Assembly: GCA_002811645.1 (NCBI GenBank)
Contig: PDIP01000057.1
Location: 53,802-117,801, forward strand
DNA: 64,000 nucleotides
Source: Corallochytrium limacisporum
Taxonomy: Eukaryota > Opisthokonta
Direction: 5' to 3'
Under the pieces are notes generated by a model. The model was given only the letters and a program-made list of their open reading frames with translations. It had not been told where the DNA came from and did not search any database. The position numbers and the translations under genes were made by a program. Positions 46,505 through 57,700 of this stretch are shown piece after piece; positions within the stretch are counted from its first letter, which is position 1; each line of letters opens with the position of its first letter.

Positions 46505-49234
46505 ATGACAGAGAAGGTCATTGCGCCCCCGGACTATACACAGCCGGAGCTGTACGGTCTTCTGAAGGCCTGGCATGAGAAACACGGGGCCCGGAGACTA
46601 AAGGCGGCACCTAAGGTTCAAAGTGTTGGTGTGGATTTATACATTCTCTTTCAATGCGTGAGAAGAGCGGGAGGGCCATGGAAAGTCGACCATGACCGCA
46701 AATGGAAATGGATTGCCATGGAATACCTGAACTTGCCGCGGGGTTCTGAAACACCAATTCTGCTTCGGCGTTGTTTTGACAAGTGGATCGCGCCTGCGAT
46801 TACGGAGTATGAGCCATTCGCAAGCTTCGCCGGGTACAATGAATTGAGAAGACCAGAAGACAAGCCACCACCAGTGAAGAGTGAAGAGGACATCCCTGAG
46901 ACTTCAGTTCTTCAATTTCACGACGAGTTTGAACCATTGCCATTGCCAGAACCGTCAGAGGATGAGGAGGACGAGGAACCAGAACCGAGGCGACGCGGTC
47001 GACCCCCAAAGAATCCACCTACAGAGCGTTCGGCCTCAAAACCAAAATCCGCGAAATCGGCCGACAGAGTCGCACCGGTCAAGCAGGAAATGCACAAGCC
47101 AACAAAGTCACAAGCTGGTGAGGCACCACGCCCACGGCCTCAAGAGAAACAGCCACAGAGGGAACGGACCATTACATACGAACTTGAGGGTAGCAAGACG
47201 AAAAAGCGGAGGCGTATGGAGCACAACTTGGATGTTCCAGAGTACCTTGCGGAGCAGATGTACACTGCCTCGACTCCCTCATTTGCAACTGATTACCGTG
47301 CGGACGTGGTAGGCCATGTGAACAGGGCCGTTGGAGGAAGTGTACTGTGGCCGCGCCTGCACAAAAACGGAAAGGCTGGAGTTCTCAGTTCCCTCACCTT
47401 TGCGCTGCAGTCCGGACTCGTCAATGAAATTAACTGGGCTTTTACGTGCCTGGTCCTCTTGTCCTACGAGGACATGGTCAGTACGACCTTGTTGGCCTTA
47501 AATGACTTTGGCGTAATCCCGGTAATGATGGAACATGCGGACGAATTTATCAAGCACCCTTCCATCATCTACTGTAAGCCGGATGAGAAGAGCCTCCCCG
47601 ACCCTCCCATTCCTCCTGAACTGGAAAGTGCCTATTTTGCGAAGCGGATGGTCTATGAAGGAACTTTTGCGCATGGTGAGCAAGACAATCCTTTAGTAGC
47701 ACCTAACACTGGAGCAGGCCCGTCAGCGACCGAGAACGACAAGCGAAAGAACCGCAAGCTGGACACTCATCGCCACTATCATGCAAAGCGAACAGAAAGG
47801 ATCAAGCAAATTGCCCTGGTGTTACGAAACTTCTCCTTCGAACACGCCATGAGCCCCGGCATGGCACGGATCCCGAAGGTGCTGGAGTTTTGCATTCAGT
47901 GTCTGAAGACTGATCACATTGAATTGCGCCGTGATGCCCTCGAGACCCTGGTCAACTTGGCTTATGATTTGCGGTTTTCCCGGACTCCCGAGTACTTCAA
48001 AAAGATTCTGCGTGGAGTGTGTGATCAATTTTTGGGAGAGAAGGGCGCCCGGTTGCGCGAAGACCAGCGGCAGTTGCGGTCTATGGTGAGCTTCATTGGC
48101 CGTGTATTAAGCTCAGATTCCAACTGGGAGGCTATTCAAGATGATCAGAAGTATGTTAGTGCGCTCATCAAGACATTAATCGATCTAATCAACACTACTG
48201 ACCCTTTGGTACTCTGCAATGTGCTTGAGTGTCTATATGGAATTAGTCAAGCCAATTGGGAAGTGAATCATCAACTGAGCGGAAATCCTGCACTCCTTCA
48301 ACAATTGGTCGCGCTACTCAATTTCCGCTTGGAAAACATGACTCTCATGAACCCAGCCATCGAGACCAAACCTGCCATGGTTGATGATGTTATCGTGGAT
48401 CACCAAGCCATGTCACTGTTTTCTGCGGCCTATATCCAACACCTGGTCAGTACCCCAAGCGATAGCGAGACAGGTGGCAAAGTATTCTTTGGTGACATCT
48501 ATTCTGATTACTGCTCCTTTGCCGCTGAAGTCGGCTTCGAGGTCCTGGACAGCTCAACATTTGGATCCCTATTGCGCGTGTTGCTGACCAAAGCGCAAAT
48601 GGTGTATGATGTCAATATGAGCGGTATTGTCGTCAGCGGTGTCAGGGCCAACAGTCCAGAAGTGCGCGAAAAACTGGTCGCAGTCTGCCTGAACTGGAAA
48701 CAACTGTGGTTGAACGGTCGTGTCGGCGTTGACATCTACAACATCAAGGTCAGGGAGGAAGATCTTGGTGTAGGCTTCCGGCCTAAGAAACCTGAAAGAA
48801 AAGCTGAGACGGAAGACCAGGAAGAAGGAAAGAAGGCCGCCGAAGAACCCATGGTAAATGGTGATGCTAATGGCGACAAGCCTAAAGAGAGCAAGATTCA
48901 GGAATTCGAAGATGTGCTTGAGGACGATCAGGTCATGATCTTCCACCGTCGCGCTTACAATCGGCCATGGCCTGTGGTGACCGGTATCCAAGTCCCATTT
49001 GCCGAGATGGTTGTTGAGGGTGGCAAGCGTCTGCTCAATCGCTTCTTGGACCCGCTGGAGTCGGCTGTGCGCCTTTGCAGCGGCCTGGTGCTGCGTAACA
49101 TGCTGCGTGACAACGACGCAGCCAAGGCACACGTTCACCGTCACGAGGGCACTATTTTTGAAGCGTCGATGGCAGGAGGTCCGGAGACCTTCCCATTGCA
49201 CGAATGTCTACAGATCCTGAGCACGGCAAAGTAG
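46505..49234 (+). CDS. ARID-domain chromatin-remodelling subunit, Rsc9/ARID2-like
   Basis: The 909-residue product starts at the ATG at 46505; the frame is open upstream without an ATG. Residues about 15-103 form an ARID DNA-binding domain (VDLYILFQCVRRAGGPWKV, then WKWIAMEYLNLP and a final KWIAP). An acidic stretch leads to an AT-hook, RRRGRPPKNPP at 162-172. Residues about 250-640 are armadillo-like helices of the Rsc9/BAF200 type (ALQSGLVNEINWAFTCLVLLS; DPLVLCNVLECLYGIS). The C-terminal part repeats this helical style and has no recognisable zinc fingers. Rsc9 and ARID2 are signature subunits of RSC/PBAF SWI/SNF remodelling complexes in the nucleus. It converges with AMMECR1, with 156 bases between stop codons. 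Confidence 0.85.
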   Translation: MTEKVIAPPDYTQPELYGLLKAWHEKHGARRLKAAPKVQSVGVDLYILFQCVRRAGGPWKVDHDRKWKWIAMEYLNLPRGSETPILLRRCFDKWIAPAITEYEPFASFAGYNELRRPEDKPPPVKSEEDIPETSVLQFHDEFEPLPLPEPSEDEEDEEPEPRRRGRPPKNPPTERSASKPKSAKSADRVAPVKQEMHKPTKSQAGEAPRPRPQEKQPQRERTITYELEGSKTKKRRRMEHNLDVPEYLAEQMYTASTPSFATDYRADVVGHVNRAVGGSVLWPRLHKNGKAGVLSSLTFALQSGLVNEINWAFTCLVLLSYEDMVSTTLLALNDFGVIPVMMEHADEFIKHPSIIYCKPDEKSLPDPPIPPELESAYFAKRMVYEGTFAHGEQDNPLVAPNTGAGPSATENDKRKNRKLDTHRHYHAKRTERIKQIALVLRNFSFEHAMSPGMARIPKVLEFCIQCLKTDHIELRRDALETLVNLAYDLRFSRTPEYFKKILRGVCDQFLGEKGARLREDQRQLRSMVSFIGRVLSSDSNWEAIQDDQKYVSALIKTLIDLINTTDPLVLCNVLECLYGISQANWEVNHQLSGNPALLQQLVALLNFRLENMTLMNPAIETKPAMVDDVIVDHQAMSLFSAAYIQHLVSTPSDSETGGKVFFGDIYSDYCSFAAEVGFEVLDSSTFGSLLRVLLTKAQMVYDVNMSGIVVSGVRANSPEVREKLVAVCLNWKQLWLNGRVGVDIYNIKVREEDLGVGFRPKKPERKAETEDQEEGKKAAEEPMVNGDANGDKPKESKIQEFEDVLEDDQVMIFHRRAYNRPWPVVTGIQVPFAEMVVEGGKRLLNRFLDPLESAVRLCSGLVLRNMLRDNDAAKAHVHRHEGTIFEASMAGGPETFPLHECLQILSTAK

Positions 49235-49390
49235 TCCCTACTAAAAGCCACATCTGTGGAAACTTACAGTATTCACATGTTTTGATCATTTTTAGTTTGT
49301 CAATATGTTGGATCATTCCTTTTAGGTTTTGTTTTCAGTTTACAGGTTTGGTGCTGGTGCAATACTTGAGTGCTGTTTGCCGTGCCGAGT

Positions 49391-49999
49391 CTAGGCACCG
49401 GCATAGTCATCATAGTGCAGGCTGCCCTTAGCGCTCTGATAGCGGGTGAGCTTGACACCTCTGAGCACACTCTTGTCGATGCTGCCGCGGAAGCCTCCTT
49501 TCCGTAGCAGAGAATGCAGAGCTTCTTCTTTGGTCCATCCCTGTTCAGGCATGACCTCCGGCAGATATGTTGCAGTACGTGTGCTTCCAGGCTGTCCGAA
49601 TTCAATCCAGATGCCATGTTTGCCAACCTCCCAGTCCTCCCAGTTCTCGCCATCCTCGAATGAATGTAATAGTGAGATGGCCACCTCAAGCTGGTGCACT
49701 TCCTCTGCCTTCACGGGCCTGAAGCGGCTGTCCCGCAGCGCAGCTGTGATACTATACTCTTTAAGGCCTTCATGCAGGGGCAGGGGGCGGAAAGTACCAA
49801 TACATCCACGCAGAGCCCGATCTCTACCCTTCTTCCAGGTCACAAAGAGCGCATACTCCTCGTTGGGAACGGTTGTGTTCAGCTTGGGGCGCTCACCACG
49901 GCCTAACTCATGCAACAAGAAGTCGAAGCAAGCTGCACACATCTCGGGCGTGACCTCAATGCCCTCAGCTTTGCTACCACTGCCGATGCGCGGAGTCAT
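49391..49999 (-). CDS. AMMECR1: AMMECR1-domain protein
   Basis: The 202-residue product is essentially one AMMECR1 domain. The hallmark LRGCIGT is at 63-69 and is followed by the expected segments YSITAALRDSRFRPV and LEVAISLL. The C-terminal PEVMPEQGWTKEEALHSLLRKGGF is intact. The family is conserved from archaea to humans. Its reaction is unknown, although a nucleic-acid or nucleotide-related role is suspected from the fold and the conserved Cys pocket. The ATG at 49999 gives a short Ser/Gly leader and the usual length. It converges with the ARID gene. Confidence 0.95.
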   Translation of the reverse strand: MTPRIGSGSKAEGIEVTPEMCAACFDFLLHELGRGERPKLNTTVPNEEYALFVTWKKGRDRALRGCIGTFRPLPLHEGLKEYSITAALRDSRFRPVKAEEVHQLEVAISLLHSFEDGENWEDWEVGKHGIWIEFGQPGSTRTATYLPEVMPEQGWTKEEALHSLLRKGGFRGSIDKSVLRGVKLTRYQSAKGSLHYDDYAGA

Positions 50000-50748
50000 G
50001 GTTGCAATTCACAACGGACCTGGTCGAATACCCTGCGACAGTGAGACCTCCTAATGGAAATAGAACCCCAACTGATCCACAATCCTCTTCAGGAATAGAT
50101 CTAGTTGTGGTTCATCAAGCTCTGGGACCCGTCTCCTCCTGAACGAAACTACTGATTGGATAGTCTCAAGTAGCACCAAAAAGCACGCCTCGGCCCAGCA
50201 GCTCTTCGCACCCCAGTGCATCACATCACTACCAACTTGTCTTCATCTCGTCTGAAGCTTTCAGTGCGACCCAGGCAAGTCCCGGATCTTGCACACAACA
50301 CACGGTCTTATAATCCGACCCCCGGAAAGCACCAACAACGGGGGGCGTGTAACCGCTCGCACCACTCTCACACTTTGGGGGGCGGGCCGAGGGAGAAAAA
50401 AAAACACACTAGCAATCACTCCGGGTCACCTTTTTCCAACTCCTTGTTCCATTACTAACTTACGATCATTTTACAAGGAAATTTTTCTTTTAGATCTTTC
50501 CTTTTCCCAATCTACCCTTTTCTCTGCTTTGTCGCACCGTTTTGCGGGCGGTGTGCAACATGAGACACACACCGCAACGAATGGGAATAAAAAGGGGGGA
50601 AGAAAAAAAGTGTCATAGAAAGTGACAGCCCAACGAATGCTCTCAAGCCTCAAAGGGGCGAAGGAGCAGGTCTTAGTCTTTGTTACGGCGGCCCATCTTT
50701 TTTTTTTCCTTTTTTCTCTTCTTTTCCCTTCCCGAATTCTCTCGCTCG

Positions 50749-50754
<6 letters not shown>

Positions 50755-50784
<30 letters not shown>
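50755..50784. repeat. CT microsatellite
   Basis: Fifteen uninterrupted CT units within a longer pyrimidine-rich tract. Confidence 0.95.
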
Positions 50785-50785
<1 letters not shown>

Positions 50786-51447
50786 GCTCACGTCGGTCTC
50801 GCGCTTTGCTTGGGGTGTGTGTGCCCATACCCCGCCCCCTTCCACAGTCTGGAAATTTCGTCGTCAGCTGTTCCTGGCCGTTGTGTGGCTGCAGAAAGAA
50901 ACTAGGCCAAGATTTTTCTTTTTCCCTTCCTCCGCTGGCTCTCTCTCCCTCATCTCTGCTGCCATTGATTATCTTCGGCTTCTGTTTTTCTGTCGGCTTC
51001 CGGGAAGGTTGCGACAGTGAGAGAAAGCAAAGACGAACAAAAACACCAAAAAAAAGAAAGAGGAGGCGACCACCAAGAAGACGAAAGAAAAATAAGAGGC
51101 GAGTAGAAAATCAATAGAAACTGAGAGAAACCCCGAAGGGAAAGGCAGCAAAAGGAGGTACGGGGCGGGATTGGGATATAAATAATATACTTTTAATGAT
51201 TCTTCAAAAATATAACAATCTTTAAATATCTCTATGCTTTATCACATATTTTTATATACTGTTTAATCTAAAAGTGTTGCTTAGCGAACCCGGGGGACAC
51301 AGCGGGGCTGGCCGTCCCGGTGGCCGGTGGGTATACATTGGAAGCTTGGTGCCGCGCGCCCTCTCGTCCTCGGGGGCCCCTCCCGGATTGCCCAAACCGG
51401 ACATGGCTGGAGAGGGGGGGGAGGCGGCAGAAGGAAAAAAGTTGGGG

Positions 51448-51861
51448 NNNNNNNNNNNNNNNNNNNNNNNNNNNNNNNNNNNNNNNNNNNNNNNNNNNNN
51501 NNNNNNNNNNNNNNNNNNNNNNNNNNNNNNNNNNNNNNNNNNNNNNNNNNNNNNNNNNNNNNNNNNNNNNNNNNNNNNNNNNNNNNNNNNNNNNNNNNNN
51601 NNNNNNNNNNNNNNNNNNNNNNNNNNNNNNNNNNNNNNNNNNNNNNNNNNNNNNNNNNNNNNNNNNNNNNNNNNNNNNNNNNNNNNNNNNNNNNNNNNNN
51701 NNNNNNNNNNNNNNNNNNNNNNNNNNNNNNNNNNNNNNNNNNNNNNNNNNNNNNNNNNNNNNNNNNNNNNNNNNNNNNNNNNNNNNNNNNNNNNNNNNNN
51801 NNNNNNNNNNNNNNNNNNNNNNNNNNNNNNNNNNNNNNNNNNNNNNNNNNNNNNNNNNNNN
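51448..51861. other. assembly gap (414 N)
   Basis: Unknown bases flanked by a G run on the left and a GAA repeat (51862-51882) on the right, so the gap probably contains simple repeats. Confidence 0.99.
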
Positions 51862-51894
51862 AGAAGAAGAAGAAGAAGAAGAGGAGGAGCCCCC

Positions 51895-51908
51895 ACCCCC
51901 CGGGGGGT
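51895..51908. repeat. perfect 14-base GC palindrome
   Basis: A CCCCCC GGGGGG T is a perfect inverted repeat with no spacer, next to the gap. Confidence 0.6.
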
Positions 51909-52018
51909 CAGCGGATGGTGGGTGGGTGGGTGGTTTAGCAAATGGCCTTGCCTGCAGGTCTGCCACATAGACTCTTTGGGAGTTCTCTCTGTTTCGCGTT
52001 CTGTTGAGAGGTGTGCTT

Positions 52019-52043
52019 GTGTGTGTGTGTGTGTGTGTGTGTG
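52019..52043. repeat. GT microsatellite
   Basis: About twelve uninterrupted GT units. Confidence 0.9.
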
Positions 52044-52759
52044 CGAAAAGCAGAGTGGCGTGCTGGAGCAAGTGAAGGAAGGTCCAAGGCCAGGAGCGTG
52101 GTTGGTTGGTGGCTTTCGTGTGTGGCTCGCTCATTCCGAAGAGGTGGTGGGGAGACCGACACCGAAAGACAAAGGGAAAAAAAACCCAACGGAAAAAATA
52201 AGGAGGGAGGGTGGCCGGGGAGGCGGGCCATTTGCTATCCTTAACGAAATTGCTTACGGGGCAGGTGGGAGGGGTAGAGGAGGACAAAAAAAAAAGGAAA
52301 AAGTAAAAAAAAAAAAGAAAAAGGGTCGGGAGAAAATTTCTTACCATCGCCCTATCTCAGTGACCGTGACGATATCATAGATTTTCTATGAGTGCGTAGC
52401 GGAGCGAGGGAGACGAGTTTGGCGCGGGGGGGTTCGGGACCCACGGGTTTGATTGCTGACCCTGTCCGTACGGGACCACGGAGAGTGGCGATGAGACGCG
52501 CTCGGCGGCCACTTTTCTACAATTGCAATGCTCTAGACGTATTTGGAACATCACATTCTTCAGTATGTCCTTGAGATCACTTTAGTCAGTATATTTGACG
52601 TAACGAAAGTGTTTGGTCCGGTTGGATTTCGAGAGCAACAAGCAGGGCTGCATGCAACTCTAGAAGCCAATAGCGGCGACATAGAAAACAGTTGCAGGAC
52701 AGCTGAATTCAAGATCCGTCATTGATAGCTTTAACAGAGTGACAAAGAAAATTTAGAAC

Positions 52760-54379
52760 ATGTCTCGGGCACAGCAATACGACCGCCTTGGTGTAATTGG
52801 AACTGGCTCTTTCGGCCAGGTCTACAAGGCTGTCGATAAGAGGACCGGCAAGGTTTTGGCCATCAAGACGATTGATCTGGAAAGCAGTGAGGACGAAATT
52901 GAAGACGTACAACAGGAGATTGCCATCCTCACTAGACTAAGCTCTGATTTTGTCACGCGCTACTTTGCTAGCTTCGTAGTTGACACGCACATTTGGATTG
53001 TCATGGAATTTCTTGGTGGAGGCAGTGCCCTTGACCTGTGCCAACCGGGTTCTATTCCAGAGCCTCATGCTCTGGTTATCTTACACCAGGTCCTGAAAGG
53101 CCTTGAGTACTTGCATGACACTGGCCATGTGCATCGTGATGTGAAGGCAGCCAATGTGCTGTTGACCGAGAAAGGGGATGTCAAACTGGCTGACTTTGGT
53201 GTGTCTGGGACCCTTAGTCGTACTATCTCCAAGCGCAACACATTTGTTGGAACGCCGTACTGGATGGCACCAGAGGTCATCAAACAGATTGCCTACGACC
53301 AAAAAGCAGATGTCTGGAGCCTTGGTATCACAGCCATTGAGATTCTCAAGGGTGCGCCACCACGCTCCGAAATTCATCCCATGAAAGTTTTGTTTATTAT
53401 TCCCAGAGAACCTGAACCTGAACTGGAGGGAGACTATAGCCGAAACATCAAGGAACTGGTTTCCATTTGCCTACAGAAGGATCCGAGCAAACGCCCTAGT
53501 GCCAGTGAATTACTGCGCCACCGCGCGTTCCAAAAGGTCCGGAAGCCTGCCGTGTTGGTCGAATTGATTGAACGACTGAAAGCTTACCGCCTTGCCGAGG
53601 GCAAGAGCGAGGAGTGGGCTCCCAAGGAGCGACACTCCGGTGAAGGGGATGCTAAGGGTGACTCTTTTGATTCATGGAACTTTGACACTGTGCGGGAGCC
53701 TGCGGCCGGAACCGCTGCTGGTAGTACTGTCAAACCCGGCGCAGCGGCCTCCAAGCCCATTGTCGTTGATGACGAAGATTTTGGTACCGTCAAGCAGAGG
53801 GATCGAAGTCCGAATGTCAGATCTCGTGAACCAGCCACGCGTCAGGCGAGTGCTGACCTTCAGACAGAAATTGGTACGGTCAAGCAAAGGGGTCCTAACG
53901 CCAGTCCGGTGTCCGCCGCACATCATCGCAAGGCTGCAGAGGAGAAGGGACAGGAACAGGTGGTGTCCAAGAGCAACACATACGGGGGGTCTTCGTCTAC
54001 AGCTTTAGACGATGTCATGCTGCCAAGTCTCCTCCAGCTGGAAGGCAGCTATCGTGGCAATGCCGAAGTTCTGGACAAGCTGAAAGCCCTCCGCATTCTC
54101 CTAAACGATCTTGAACGTGACGCTCCTGGCTTCAATGACAGACTCGTTGGTAACTTGGCCATTGGCACAAGTGCATGCATGCAGACGTCTAAGTACGTGG
54201 CCAGTTCGAACACCTTTCCTGGCAATGCAGACAAAGCTGGAGGTCAGCAGCAACAGCAGCAGGACAGCTCGTTCCTGAGTAAGCCGCTGAGTTCTTTGCT
54301 GTACGAGAACTGGATGGACCGTTTCGGCAAGCTGCTCATCGGAGCAGGGCACGCAAAGAATACATCGCCCACAAAATAA
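52760..54379 (+). CDS. GCK-III (Ste20/MST-like) serine/threonine kinase
   Basis: The 539-residue product has an N-terminal kinase domain at about 8-258. The glycine loop is IGTGSFGQVY, the ATP lysine is in AIKTIDL (Lys36), the catalytic loop is HRDVKAAN (125-132), DFG is at 145-147, and the activation segment is KRNTFVGTPYWMAPE. The N-terminal catalytic domain followed by a long C-terminal tail, plus the activation-loop sequence, places it with MST3/MST4/STK25 and fungal Sps1/Kic1-type kinases. These act in polarity, cell separation and STRIPAK signalling. The tail has a duplicated element, FGTVKQRDRSP and IGTVKQRGPNASP, and a helical C-terminal end (LPSLLQLEGSYRGN onwards) like the GCK-III dimerisation region. 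It converges with the DENND4 homologue. Confidence 0.92.
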   Translation: MSRAQQYDRLGVIGTGSFGQVYKAVDKRTGKVLAIKTIDLESSEDEIEDVQQEIAILTRLSSDFVTRYFASFVVDTHIWIVMEFLGGGSALDLCQPGSIPEPHALVILHQVLKGLEYLHDTGHVHRDVKAANVLLTEKGDVKLADFGVSGTLSRTISKRNTFVGTPYWMAPEVIKQIAYDQKADVWSLGITAIEILKGAPPRSEIHPMKVLFIIPREPEPELEGDYSRNIKELVSICLQKDPSKRPSASELLRHRAFQKVRKPAVLVELIERLKAYRLAEGKSEEWAPKERHSGEGDAKGDSFDSWNFDTVREPAAGTAAGSTVKPGAAASKPIVVDDEDFGTVKQRDRSPNVRSREPATRQASADLQTEIGTVKQRGPNASPVSAAHHRKAAEEKGQEQVVSKSNTYGGSSSTALDDVMLPSLLQLEGSYRGNAEVLDKLKALRILLNDLERDAPGFNDRLVGNLAIGTSACMQTSKYVASSNTFPGNADKAGGQQQQQQDSSFLSKPLSSLLYENWMDRFGKLLIGAGHAKNTSPTK

Positions 54380-54689
54380 GGGTTCCCTTCTATGAATTAT
54401 CTGGAATGTAGGAAGCAGTTTTATGACTGTGTATTGTCGGGTTGGCTTTGTCTCATCATCCCTCCGTCAAGTCATCATTTAAATCGATGAACAGTTGGCA
54501 AGAACTCTTGCCCGTTCATGCTGAGTTCTTCAAAGTCCTCCATGCTGTGCTTGATGCCGTCCTCCTCAATGGTCCATTGTCCATGCGCACACAGAGCCGT
54601 TCGGAAGCTGATCTCGCATTGCGTTCTGACTTCGGTCCCATGCTACCAAGTGACCTCTGCACGGGTCCCAGGGTGGTTCTCCCTCCCCT

Positions 54690-54709
54690 CCCCCCCCCCC
54701 CCCCCCCCC
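54690..54709 (+). repeat. 20-base C homopolymer
   Basis: An uninterrupted run of 20 C lies between the convergent 3' ends of the kinase and DENND4 genes (54380-54726). Its length is prone to sequencing error. Confidence 0.9.
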
Positions 54710-54726
54710 TACGCGTTTGTGGCCAC

Positions 54727-57700
54727 CTATATCCCGTCATCACCCGCAAGGCTGAGCAACAGCCTCCGCATGATGCTGATGTGCGGTCGCAGGTGCCGGA
54801 AGTAAGACCACACCGACACTAAACGCAGCTCTGGGGCCGCATCCTCTTCTTTGCGATAGACCTCGCGGTAGTTCGGTTTGAGCCAACGCACGCCGCGGGT
54901 GTAGTCAGTCAGAAATTTCTCTTCATTACGCAGAACATCATCTGGTGCAATTACAAGCATTGCCTCGTAGAGATTGTGGTTGCTCCAGAGTGCAAGAAGA
55001 TCCGCACGGTCGCCGAACCGTAAACGAATGGCAAGAATGGCCTCGGCGCAGGCCGTATGGTCACCTCTAGCTAGTTTGGCAATGGCGTCCCGAAACAACT
55101 GTCGAGCAGCCTCGCTGACTGCGACTGACTTTGCTTCACCGTTCACAGCCTCTCCGGCTGCCCGTGCGGCCCTGACACGGGCCGCGGCTGCGAGGCCGTC
55201 GAAAAACGCGGAGGCCTGCTCCGCTGTTTCAGTCTGCCCGATAGAGCCACTTAAATCGATGTGGACATGGCGTGCAAGGTTGGGAACGGTGATCGATGCG
55301 TGTTGGACAGAGTCCAATGGGTCATAGCCACGCATATTCAACGCCTCTGGGATGCTGAACTTCTTTGTAGCCAGCTTGATGGCGTCCGCCGCTCCAGTGT
55401 CCCGCTTCCACATGGCCACGTAGTCTACATCAATCGTGGATTGATCAAAGTCATCGTACATGCGCACAATAGCATCGTAGCCCTGCTTTGCGTCCACTGT
55501 TACGCTGAGGTCATCGACATAAGTCATAATCCCACCGACCAATTGATCCGCAGTAAAGGGCAACCCGCGATTCCTCATGTACCAGGTCATGTTAGCATAG
55601 AGCATGGGAACTGACTGCGCCATTTCCAGTAACGACATGTTGAAAGTGGCCTTGTCATTTGTCAGCAGGGCATCCAATTCTTCCAGAAGAGAGATGGGTG
55701 ACAAAAACGGAACCGTTTTAGTTTCCTCCGAATCAAGACTGCTGATGACCAGCTCCGGCATGAATGCTTTTTCGCATTCAAGACAACGGCTCTTGAGGCC
55801 TGAGCGCACACACATCATCCAGCCTAGCATGATGTCAGTCTCTGTCACGTCCCGGTCACACTCGTTGCATCTGGCAGAAACAGAGATCTTGGTGTTCGCT
55901 CGCGGGGACTCACCATTGAACCAGCATACAGAAACGTCAGTGAAATCTGCACTTTGGATCGAGAGTTTCTGTCTCTTGTCGATATCGGCGTCAAGCGCGC
56001 TGAACTTATCGATTCGCTCCCCTCGAGGGAGATTCTGTTTGGTTCGTGAATTGCGATGCTGTTTCTCCCCTCCACTATTGTGCACAGCTGTCGACCCACG
56101 TCGGCGAGTTGCGATGGCTTTCATGTAGAGACCAGTGCTCACTGCATCCGAACGTACCTGGGCTGCATTCATGATCTTGAAAAGCAATCGAGCATGCTTG
56201 GACAGCCGCAAGTCCGCACAGACGCCCAAAAGATAGACAAAGATTTTGTTTGTAGGGCTCACATGGTTTAGTCGCATGTGCTCCAAAATAATATACGCAT
56301 ACCACAGCGCCACTTCCGGCCGGCGACACATTGGAATGTAGTGTGAGTACATGAGGAACCAGGAGGTGTATATCAGTTGAGCATACTCCTTAGCTAATTT
56401 TGAGACGTCGGCGTCAGTAAGGGTCCGAATTTCGATGTTGAGTCTTCCGGAAGGTTTTCTTTCGAGACCTGCAACTGGCGCGTCCTTGGCCTTCGTTGAG
56501 TCAACCATACCCATCATCGTTGAATCCACCATCACCTGTTTGACAATATCACGACAACCTGGTGCGAACAACTGGAGGTCAAAGCGCGGGAAGTCCTCGC
56601 CTGTGTCCCGGTACTGTTTTGAGGGTGGTAGATCCGAAATGTTCGGGCCAGGAATCTGAAAATGACGATACCCACCAAAGCTGACCATCTTCTGAACATC
56701 AAGCTCTCCGGACCGGAACCGTTCAACGCACCCGTCGAAATAGCTAAATTCGTGATCTCGCGATGAGTATTCTGATCGCTGCTCAATGAACTTCATAAAG
56801 CTCTGCGTTTCTATCAGCGCACCTACGAATGGTCGATCTGCTTCTTTAACTTCTTCAATGAACTCCGCACGATCAAAAATGGCGTCCAGGCCTTCTGCAT
56901 CTTCTGGGATCTCCTCAGTGACATCGTATACTCGCACGAACTCTTTGTAATGGCCCATTGTCTTGATCCAGAACCGTAAGAATTCCATGCGTATATGGTG
57001 CATACGAACCTGTTCAGCACTTGGAGTTTGGGAACTAGTAATACTCGCATCCAGATACATATGCTCGTCCACATCATCGAATTCAGCGTAGCCTTCCAGA
57101 TAAAGGTGTCCGGCTGCGGACTGTAGTCGCTCGTACAAGTCCTCTTGGCCCGGTAGGAATGGAATCCTCTCCTCCTCATCAAATCCCATGGGATCGTCCC
57201 GCTTAAAGATCTTGTCCCCGTCCAAGTAAACAGTGTACACATCTGCCGGAATAAGACTGATGTCAACTGCATCTGTAGTAATACCAATGATGAAAGGCAT
57301 CGGCGCTTGCAAAAGATCCAACATGTCATCAGGGCACACGGGAATGAACACATTCAACCACTTCAATGGGAACAGTAGAGCTGTGATACCCTCGGCAACC
57401 GGTGTTAGGAGAGGCAGGTGGTCTGACACAAGGAGAATCTTCTTCTCGAGACACATCAATACGAATAGTGAAAGTACAGTCTCCACCTTGAGAAGGCGAA
57501 AGATCGGAACAATGCTACTTCCAATGATGGGCAAAGACTGGGGCGGTGGGAACGAAAATGCCAGTTTCTTGTTGCCAATCGGAAAATTAAAAACCGCTTT
57601 CCCGGGGGCTGGTACTGGAAGTTCAAAGAGATTGAGAATTAGTCTCTCGGGAGGCACGGCACTATCGCCCATGGCAATACGTCGAAACTCACTCAGGTAC

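Larger units (their letters stand above)
50000..52759. other. intergenic, low complexity, contains a gap
   Basis: These 2.8 kb lie between opposed start codons (AMMECR1 and the kinase). They contain C/T-rich DNA with a CT microsatellite, an AT-rich island (about 51175-51275), an assembly gap, a GC palindrome and a GT microsatellite. No gene is recognised. Confidence 0.6.

Noticed and set aside
51252-52380. Long frames crossing the N gap, on both strands
   Set aside because: They are open only because unknown bases contain no stops. The flanks are low-complexity.
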